Source of the DNA: Arenicella xantha
Lineage (GTDB): Bacteria; Pseudomonadota; Gammaproteobacteria; Arenicellales; Arenicellaceae
Direction of reading: 5' to 3'
DNA: 64,000 nt
NCBI RefSeq assembly: GCF_003315245.1
Contig: NZ_QNRT01000002.1
Span: 414,206 to 478,205, forward strand
Positions 57,944 to 64,000 of this stretch are shown piece after piece (positions within the stretch are counted from its first letter, which is position 1; each line of letters opens with the position of its first letter). Below the pieces are notes generated by a model. That model was not told where the DNA came from, ran no database searches, and worked only from the letters and a program-made list of their open reading frames with translations. Both the position numbers and the translations under genes were made by a program.

Positions 57944-60239
57944 ACAGGCAAGCCTGATAACGGTTGCCGCTCTACTAATCACAGTCTCAGCTTGCGACCA
58001 GCCTGAACTGACACTCGATGAGGTTGGTCGGGCCAAACAAGGCAGTTACCCCATCCGTACCGAACACTTAAAGTCCGACGGAACACCGCTTTTTACCAAC
58101 CGCCTGATCCGCGAAAGTTCGCCTTATCTACTGCAACATGCACACAACCCTGTTAATTGGTGGGCTTGGAGTGACGAAGCGTTTAAAGCCGCAAAAGAAC
58201 TGGATAAACCCATTCTTCTCTCTATTGGCTATTCAACCTGCCATTGGTGTCATGTCATGGAACGCGAAAGCTTTGAAAACATGGAAATTGCCAACTATAT
58301 CAATGAACACTTTATTGCGATCAAAGTGGATCGTGAAGAGCACCCCGACATTGATGAAACGTACCTAACTGCCGTGCAAATGCTATCAGGCAAAGTAGGA
58401 TGGCCACTTACTGTTGGCTTAACACCAGAAGCGGATGCATTCTTTGGCGGTACTTACTTTGCTCCTGAGCAGTTTTTAGTACTGCTCGAGAAAATCACCC
58501 AAACTTGGGGCAACGACCGGCCAGCAATAAACGAACAAGCCGGCCGCTTAAAAAAATCTTTAGCCAAATTGAGCCAAGCAGCGAACACGGTTAAATCGAT
58601 CGACACCGATGCGATTGATCGAGCCGAGCAAGCTATTGCCCAAACACTGTTCGCTCCTCCGCGCCATAACCAACCAGGGTTTCCGCGTGAACCCGAGATG
58701 CTCTTTTTAATGCATCGCGCGATTTTAAACAATGACACTAGCCTGCTGAACTCCTTAACCCAACGCCTCTTAACCTTGTCGGAGGGCGGCATCCATGATC
58801 AGGTCGGCGGCGGGTTTCACCGCTATTCGGTCGACGCCGAATGGCAAATTCCGCACTTTGAGAAAATGCTTTATAACCAGGCGCAACTCGGCCACCTTTA
58901 TGCACTCGCATCACAATATACTAACGACCCTCGCCTGATCACACTCAGCAAATCAACCTTGCAGTTCGTATTGGATGAGCTCGCTAACTCAGAAAAAACT
59001 GGATTTTACTCAGCGATGGATGCTGAGAGCGGTGGCACGGAAGGCGGGTATTACCTGTGGAGCTACCAAGAACTGAGCACACAGCTTTCCACCACAGAGC
59101 TCAAGCTGGCCGAAGTCGTTTTCGGTGTGACTAAACAAGGTAATTTCAACGGTGCAAATGTACTCCGGTTTAAGCCAGACGTGGCCAGCACTGAACTACA
59201 ACAGACCAAAGCTTTGCTATCAAAACTAGCAGCGATAAGATCACAGCGTACCGCACCTAAAACGGATACTAAAATCATCACCGCTTGGAATGCGATGACC
59301 GTTTCAGCCTTAGTCGCAGGCTACCGATCACATAATATTACCAACTATCTCGACCGCGCGACTGCTGTAGCCGAGCAGATCTGGGCAAGCGCATATTCAG
59401 ACCAAGACGGCTTATTCAGAACCATCACCGCCGATAGCTATAAGATCCCCGCCGCTCTTGATGATTATGCGTATGCAGCCAACGCATTCATTGACCTCTA
59501 CGACACCTCAAAACAATCGTTTTGGCTGGATCGTGCGGAAGCCATTATTAAGCGAATGACACTGGAGTTTCATGACTCTAACACCGGCGCTTTTTTGATT
59601 AGCAATAAAACTAACGGCAAAGGCTTATCGGTTGCTCTTATCACAGCGCGCGACGATGCTCTTTATTCAGGTAACTCGATGGCCGCACAAAGTCTCGTAA
59701 AACTGTTTAATCGTACCGGTGACATCGAATATCGCGATTTAGCGAGAGGCTTGCTTGCCCACTTTTCAACTAAGATTATCAGCAGCCCTGAGTCAACGAG
59801 CGGTCTTTGGTTAGCCGCCTCTAGTCTGAACGTAGGAGAGACCGGCTCGGTACTATACTCCGCACGCAGTAAGGTACGAGTTGAGTCATCACAAAACAAC
59901 GATCAATTAAACATAAATATCAGCATAGCTCCTGGCTGGCATATCAACGCAAACGAAGTGTTAAGCGAGTTCCTAATCCCAACATCACTCAACACACTGA
60001 AAGGAAGTTGTGCCACGATTCAATCCGTAACCTACCCAAAATACCATACTGTAGAATTGGGGTTCCAAGCAGAACCACTACAAGTCTATGAACAGACAAC
60101 GAATCTCACTGCAACCTTAGCCAATAACGATCACTATGAATCTTGCGCCGCATCGGCCTTTGAACTGAGAATCCAAGCTTGCTCCGACGAAGTATGTTTA
60201 TCGCCAGAAATAGTCCCTATTCGAACTGCGCCTCATTAG
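57930..60239 (+). CDS. DUF255/YyaL-type thioredoxin-fold lipoprotein with DsbD-like end
   Basis: A 769-residue lipoprotein (lipobox VSAC, Cys22). Residues about 60-220 are the DUF255 thioredoxin-like domain with the motif CHWC at 104-107 in [11 protein letters not shown]. Residues about 230-620 are the (alpha/alpha)6 barrel of the YyaL/SPATA20 family (e.g. [34 protein letters not shown]). The last 130 residues look like the N-terminal domain of Dsb[17 protein letters not shown], and near the end [14 protein letters not shown] with two Cys. Thiol-disulfide or redox work in the periplasm is inferred; the true activity of YyaL proteins is not settled. The gene starts within the preceding GT gene. 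Confidence 0.85.
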   Translation: MNRFKQASLITVAALLITVSACDQPELTLDEVGRAKQGSYPIRTEHLKSDGTPLFTNRLIRESSPYLLQHAHNPVNWWAWSDEAFKAAKELDKPILLSIGYSTCHWCHVMERESFENMEIANYINEHFIAIKVDREEHPDIDETYLTAVQMLSGKVGWPLTVGLTPEADAFFGGTYFAPEQFLVLLEKITQTWGNDRPAINEQAGRLKKSLAKLSQAANTVKSIDTDAIDRAEQAIAQTLFAPPRHNQPGFPREPEMLFLMHRAILNNDTSLLNSLTQRLLTLSEGGIHDQVGGGFHRYSVDAEWQIPHFEKMLYNQAQLGHLYALASQYTNDPRLITLSKSTLQFVLDELANSEKTGFYSAMDAESGGTEGGYYLWSYQELSTQLSTTELKLAEVVFGVTKQGNFNGANVLRFKPDVASTELQQTKALLSKLAAIRSQRTAPKTDTKIITAWNAMTVSALVAGYRSHNITNYLDRATAVAEQIWASAYSDQDGLFRTITADSYKIPAALDDYAYAANAFIDLYDTSKQSFWLDRAEAIIKRMTLEFHDSNTGAFLISNKTNGKGLSVALITARDDALYSGNSMAAQSLVKLFNRTGDIEYRDLARGLLAHFSTKIISSPESTSGLWLAASSLNVGETGSVLYSARSKVRVESSQNNDQLNINISIAPGWHINANEVLSEFLIPTSLNTLKGSCATIQSVTYPKYHTVELGFQAEPLQVYEQTTNLTATLANNDHYESCAASAFELRIQACSDEVCLSPEIVPIRTAPH

Positions 60240-60253
60240 CCTAGCCGCTAATG
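60234..60253 (+). repeat. 7-bp inverted repeat at the DUF255 stop codon
   Basis: CATTAGC and GCTAATG are separated by six bases, and the first arm holds the TAG stop. No T-tract follows, so it is at best a weak end-of-transcript hairpin. Confidence 0.35.
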
Positions 60254-60586
60254 CAACTAATATCTCTAATCCTCGCTATATTCGCCTTCGAAATTTTCAA
60301 GGTGCTAGACAACGACTAAAATTAGTGAGATTGTAAGGTCTGAGGCTGAGGTGTTGGGGAATCCATTGATCTGCGCAATAAATAAAACAAACTTAAGAGT
60401 TGTTCTGTCTTGCAAAGACTGGCCTGTCACTTGCATAAACTGTGAAGAAATTGTGACTCATTACCCACCAAGCCCTCGCCTCAATTATAAGAATAACTGC
60501 ACAAAACTCGTTTCCATCCAATACCGTCAACAGGCGCTCTTCAAGGGCTCTTTTGACTTCTAAGACACACTAAAGAGCATTCTGAC
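60254..60586. other. intergenic region upstream of the giant repeat protein
   Basis: About 333 bp without a supported gene. TTGCAA (60410-60415), 18 bases and CATAAA (60434-60439) form a weak plus-strand promoter candidate. No terminator with T-tract and no RNA gene were seen. Confidence 0.4.
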
Positions 60587-63500
60587 ATGATGAAAATTAG
60601 CCGAACACTTCGAGCCATCCTTCCCGCGTCACTTAAAATCATTGTGATTATGCTGATCGGCATCTTTAGCCATTTGGCCAGCGCAGGAATTGCCGTCAGC
60701 AGCTTAACCTTCAATAATAATTTCTCTCCCAACACAATCGGACCTGGTAGCACCACAACACTACAGTTTACGCTCTCAAACCCGAGCGGACTTCCAGCCA
60801 CAGACCTAGCCTTCAGCAACACTTTGCCAGTTGGACTAACGATTGCAGACCCAGCTATAGCGAACCACAACTGTGGCGCCTCCGCGTTATTCACCGCGAC
60901 CAGTGGCAGCAACAGCATTACGTTCTTCGGCGGTAGTCTCGCACCTGGCGAAACTTGCACAGCAACCGTTAATGTAGTCAGCAACGCCACACCAGTTTCT
61001 GGTGCACCAGTTATTCACACGAACCAACCGAGCCAACTGACCTCAACGAATAGCTCGGCAACCGCGACCAACGCAGACCTCAATGTGACTGCGGAACGAC
61101 CTGGATTCAGCAAAATTTTCTCGCCGAGCACCATTGCTCCAGGGCAAACCAGCCAACTGACATTTACCATCGATAACAGCGCAAACCAGAGCAATATTGC
61201 AACTCTCAGTTTTACTGATGACTTACCAACTGGCTTGGTTATTTCCGAAAACACTCTCGCGACAACAGACTGTGGCACAGAACTTATTCCTCCGACGCTA
61301 ACCGCAGTACCAAACTCTAGTTCAATTGTCTTTTTTGCCAACAGTTTTTATCCGAACTTCGCAGCTCTCGATGCAGGTCAAACCTGCGAGGTATCACTCG
61401 AAGTCAAAGCTGAAGCAGCTGGTGAATACAACACTATTAGTAGCGACCTTTCAGCTGGTGGCCAAACATCTGGTAAAGCTAGCGCATCACTATCAGTGCC
61501 GCGCCAATTTTTAGCCAAGTCATTTCTAGATGACCCCGTTGCACCCGGAGGCAGCGTAGACTTAGCATTCACATTGACCAATTTAACGCGAAACGCAACG
61601 GCCACCAATATCGCTTTCACCGATGACCTAAACGCAGCCCTAAGCGGATTAACCTACTCAACACTGAAGTCTAATAGTTGCGGTGGTTCAGTAAGCGGTC
61701 TTGGCACCACCGCTATCACGCTCAACGGTGGCGCCTTGCCGGCCGAATCTTCTTGCACAATTGTAACCACATTGAATGTACCGACCGGAGCAGCTTCTGG
61801 ACTTTACCCTAGCACCACGTCGGCTGCCTCCGTACTACTTGATGGTTCTCCATTTACTAGCAATACCGCTAGTGACCGGCTAGAGATTAGCACCGCGCCT
61901 AAAGTTACTATGAGCTTTAGCCCACAAACGATTAGAGCATCTGATTCCACGACGCTAAGCTATACGGTCACTAATAACAGCACGACATCATCAGCAACTG
62001 ATATTTCCTTCTCGACTGAATTTCCGATAATGCTTCAAACGGCAACCTCCTTGCCAGCGACCGAATCGTGCGGCACAGGATCGACAGTTACTTTTTTTCC
62101 GGCATCCTTCGATCCAGCGCGACTGACTCTCTCTGGCGGCGACCTCGCTCCAGCGGGATCACCCGGAGACACCTGCACCTTTTCCATCACATTTGACTCC
62201 AGTGCTGATGCATCCACCGGTAGTTATCCAGTCACTCTTGAAAACGGCTCGAGCACGGTTGATGGTGCCACACGAACAATCAAACCAGCGACGACCTCAA
62301 TTACAATTTTGCCGGTGCCCAGCATCAGCAAAACGTTCGTTGACAGCCCAGTCGCTCCAGGCGGCACAGTGACTCTAGAATATCGAATTAGCTACCCAGA
62401 AGAGGCCAGCGAACCCGCCACCGCCATAAGCTTCACGGATGATTTCAGTGCCGTATTGGTGGGCTTAACCGCTAATCTACCATCAACACCTGACCCCGCA
62501 TGCGGTGCTGGCTCAGCACTAACTGGCTCAGCTAGCGATACCATACTTAATTTTAGCGGCGGCAGCCTGCTACCCGGCGAAAGCTGTGTATTTAGCGTTG
62601 TATTAGGTGTACCTCAAAATGCAAGCTCACAGACCATCACCAGCGCCACCAGCGAATTAGGCGCCATAATCGGGACATTGCCAGCCACCAGCGCACCCGC
62701 TTCCGCCGACTTAGTTATTGCCTCGTTGCAGCTGTCCAGTACCTTCATCGAGAGCCCCAATCTCCCCGGTGACCTAGTAACACTACGATTCACCATCGAC
62801 AAAGCCGAGATAACTGATACCGCATCTAGCATTTTCTTTACCGATAATTTAAATGCTGCGCTCAGCGGATTAGCTGCCGTCGCACCATTTCCAACAGACC
62901 CCTGTGGTAGTGGTTCTAGCCTAAGCGGCACGACCTTCTTAATTATGTCTGGAGGCTCATTGCCTTCGGGCGTAGCCAGTTGCACGTTTGATATTCTTGT
63001 GCAAATACCAGCCGCCGCGAACGACTCTGTCTACGTAAACACTACAAGCAACCTAACTGCTCAGATCAACGGCAGCGCTTCAGCGCTAGTATTTAATGCC
63101 GCAAGCAGTGAATTAGTAATCGACACTAAGCGCTTAAGCATCACCAAAGCGTTTGCACACGATACGGTAGTGGCTGGCGCTTCGACCAGCTTGAATTTCA
63201 CCTTGACTAACTTAGATGCAGTCAATGAAATTACCCAAGTAGCATTTAGTGACAACCTCGAAACAATGCTAAGCGGAGCCTCAGTAAGTGGCCTACCTAT
63301 ATCCGTTTGCGGTGGCACACTGACAGCTATTTCAGGGAACTCAATTGATTTTTCAGGGGGAGTATTAACCGCCAATGGGGTCTGTTCATTTAGCGTCCCT
63401 ATCACAACACCGGCCAACTCAACTCCAGGAAATTATTTGAATACCACCAGCGATATCACGGGTGCAATAGGTGCCGCCACCGTTAGTGGCGAACCAGCGA

Positions 63501-64000
63501 CCGACGACTTTGAACTAGTCGCGTTAGATGTCAGCCTAGCAAAAGAATTCAGCGATATGTCGGTGCAGGCTGGTGGCACAACCTCACTGACCTTTACGAT
63601 TATTAATAACAGCCCAGCAACCGTCGCATCACCCATGGTGTTTAGCGACAATCTCGATTCGATGATTAGCGGCTTAATAGCAACCAATTTACCACTGGTC
63701 GACGTTTGCGGCACAGGTTCATTGGTATCCGGCACCTCACAGATTGCCTTAACCGGAGGCAACCTAAGCGCGAGCGGAGGTACTTGCTCGTTCACCGTTG
63801 AACTGGCGATTCCGATTAGTGCCACGCCAGGTTTGACTACGAATATAACCAGCCCGCTATCAATACAAGGTTTAACCATTGCAGCTCCAGCTACAGCTCA
63901 GCTTACTATTATTCCAGCAACACCGCCGGTGTTTAGCAAGGCGTTTTCACCGACAACAGTGGACACCGATATTGCCTCGCGATTGACCTTTGTTATAAAC
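60587..64000 (+). CDS. giant secreted DUF11-like repeat protein (5' part)
   Basis: An open frame of 1138 codons runs from ATGATG at 60587 to the end of the window without a stop. A signal peptide ends near ASA (about residue 36). The rest is a tandem array of about nine domains of 125-140 residues (the ninth cut off), starting near 60713, 61101, 61516, 61903, 62323, 62732, 63140, 63537 and 63934. Each opens with K-x-F-S-P-x-x-(I/V)-x-x-G followed by T-F-T-(I/L)-x-N, then FTDNL, a Cys-Gly pair, and GGxLxxGxxCxF. This fits the DUF11/conserved-repeat Ig-like families of bacterial surface proteins. Two Cys per repeat may pair. The C-terminus, and thus the anchoring, is not visible. Confidence 0.88.
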   Translation, partial: MMKISRTLRAILPASLKIIVIMLIGIFSHLASAGIAVSSLTFNNNFSPNTIGPGSTTTLQFTLSNPSGLPATDLAFSNTLPVGLTIADPAIANHNCGASALFTATSGSNSITFFGGSLAPGETCTATVNVVSNATPVSGAPVIHTNQPSQLTSTNSSATATNADLNVTAERPGFSKIFSPSTIAPGQTSQLTFTIDNSANQSNIATLSFTDDLPTGLVISENTLATTDCGTELIPPTLTAVPNSSSIVFFANSFYPNFAALDAGQTCEVSLEVKAEAAGEYNTISSDLSAGGQTSGKASASLSVPRQFLAKSFLDDPVAPGGSVDLAFTLTNLTRNATATNIAFTDDLNAALSGLTYSTLKSNSCGGSVSGLGTTAITLNGGALPAESSCTIVTTLNVPTGAASGLYPSTTSAASVLLDGSPFTSNTASDRLEISTAPKVTMSFSPQTIRASDSTTLSYTVTNNSTTSSATDISFSTEFPIMLQTATSLPATESCGTGSTVTFFPASFDPARLTLSGGDLAPAGSPGDTCTFSITFDSSADASTGSYPVTLENGSSTVDGATRTIKPATTSITILPVPSISKTFVDSPVAPGGTVTLEYRISYPEEASEPATAISFTDDFSAVLVGLTANLPSTPDPACGAGSALTGSASDTILNFSGGSLLPGESCVFSVVLGVPQNASSQTITSATSELGAIIGTLPATSAPASADLVIASLQLSSTFIESPNLPGDLVTLRFTIDKAEITDTASSIFFTDNLNAALSGLAAVAPFPTDPCGSGSSLSGTTFLIMSGGSLPSGVASCTFDILVQIPAAANDSVYVNTTSNLTAQINGSASALVFNAASSELVIDTKRLSITKAFAHDTVVAGASTSLNFTLTNLDAVNEITQVAFSDNLETMLSGASVSGLPISVCGGTLTAISGNSIDFSGGVLTANGVCSFSVPITTPANSTPGNYLNTTSDITGAIGAATVSGEPATDDFELVALDVSLAKEFSDMSVQAGGTTSLTFTIINNSPATVASPMVFSDNLDSMISGLIATNLPLVDVCGTGSLVSGTSQIALTGGNLSASGGTCSFTVELAIPISATPGLTTNITSPLSIQGLTIAAPATAQLTIIPATPPVFSKAFSPTTVDTDIASRLTFVIN

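Noticed and set aside
60351..60563. A 70-codon plus-strand frame between the DUF255 and giant repeat genes
   Set aside because: Non-ATG start, no ribosome site, no recognisable domain and a composition unlike neighbouring proteins.
60541..63879. Several minus-strand open frames opposite the giant repeat gene
   Set aside because: They are short, Val/Ala/Pro/Leu-rich shadows of the repetitive plus-strand frame, which is continuous from 60587, has a signal peptide and shows regular domains.

Overview
The window reads as a chromosomal segment of a gammaproteobacterium, probably marine. The evidence is gene content and order: a dapA-bamC-purC block as in enterics, a fimV-truA-trpF-folC-SPOR-cvpA-purF-metZ block as in Pseudomonas and relatives, and a smc-zipA-ligA block. 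BamC, ZipA and FimV are proteins typical of this class. No genus can be named from the sequence alone. I saw no rRNA, tRNA, CRISPR array, transposase or integrase.

Bases 1-34241 are housekeeping DNA, mostly on the minus strand. In order they hold: a periplasmic alpha/beta hydrolase (plus strand); purL, purC, bamC and dapA; pssA and psd (phosphatidylethanolamine synthesis); an ilvB-ilvN-ilvC operon ended by a long perfect hairpin; lpxH (plus), ftsB (minus) and a small outer-membrane barrel (plus); metZ, purF, cvpA, a SPOR protein, folC, trpF, truA; the large pilus-assembly/polarity protein fimV; asd; an orphan small gene (plus); ligA, zipA and smc. Purine, branched-chain, Met/Lys/Thr and Trp biosynthesis sit beside envelope and cell-division genes. 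accD, usually between trpF and folC, is missing.

Bases 34612-47197 are accessory. They hold a phytanoyl-CoA-dioxygenase-like enzyme, a class 3 lipase without a signal peptide, an M1 aminopeptidase lipoprotein, a secreted beta-helix protein, a glycosyltransferase-sulfotransferase fusion, a second sulfotransferase, a secreted protein with phage-tail-like repeats and a coiled-coil end, a lipoprotein, and a large FG-GAP/ASPIC-UnbV secreted protein.

Bases 47390-57943 look like a polysaccharide synthesis and export locus. It has a Stealth-like putative transferase, four glycosyltransferases (one a GT2-GT4 double enzyme), a Wzm/Wzt-type ABC exporter, a third sulfotransferase, and two or three tiny genes of unknown role. 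Together with the two sulfotransferases upstream, the best inference is a sulfated surface glycan exported by an ABC transporter.

Bases 57930-64000 hold a thioredoxin-fold (DUF255/YyaL) lipoprotein with an apparent DsbD-like C-terminal domain, then the first 1138 codons of a very large repetitive secreted protein that runs off the window.

Regulatory calls (promoters, operators, the ilv leader peptide) are from reading the sequence by eye and are candidates only.
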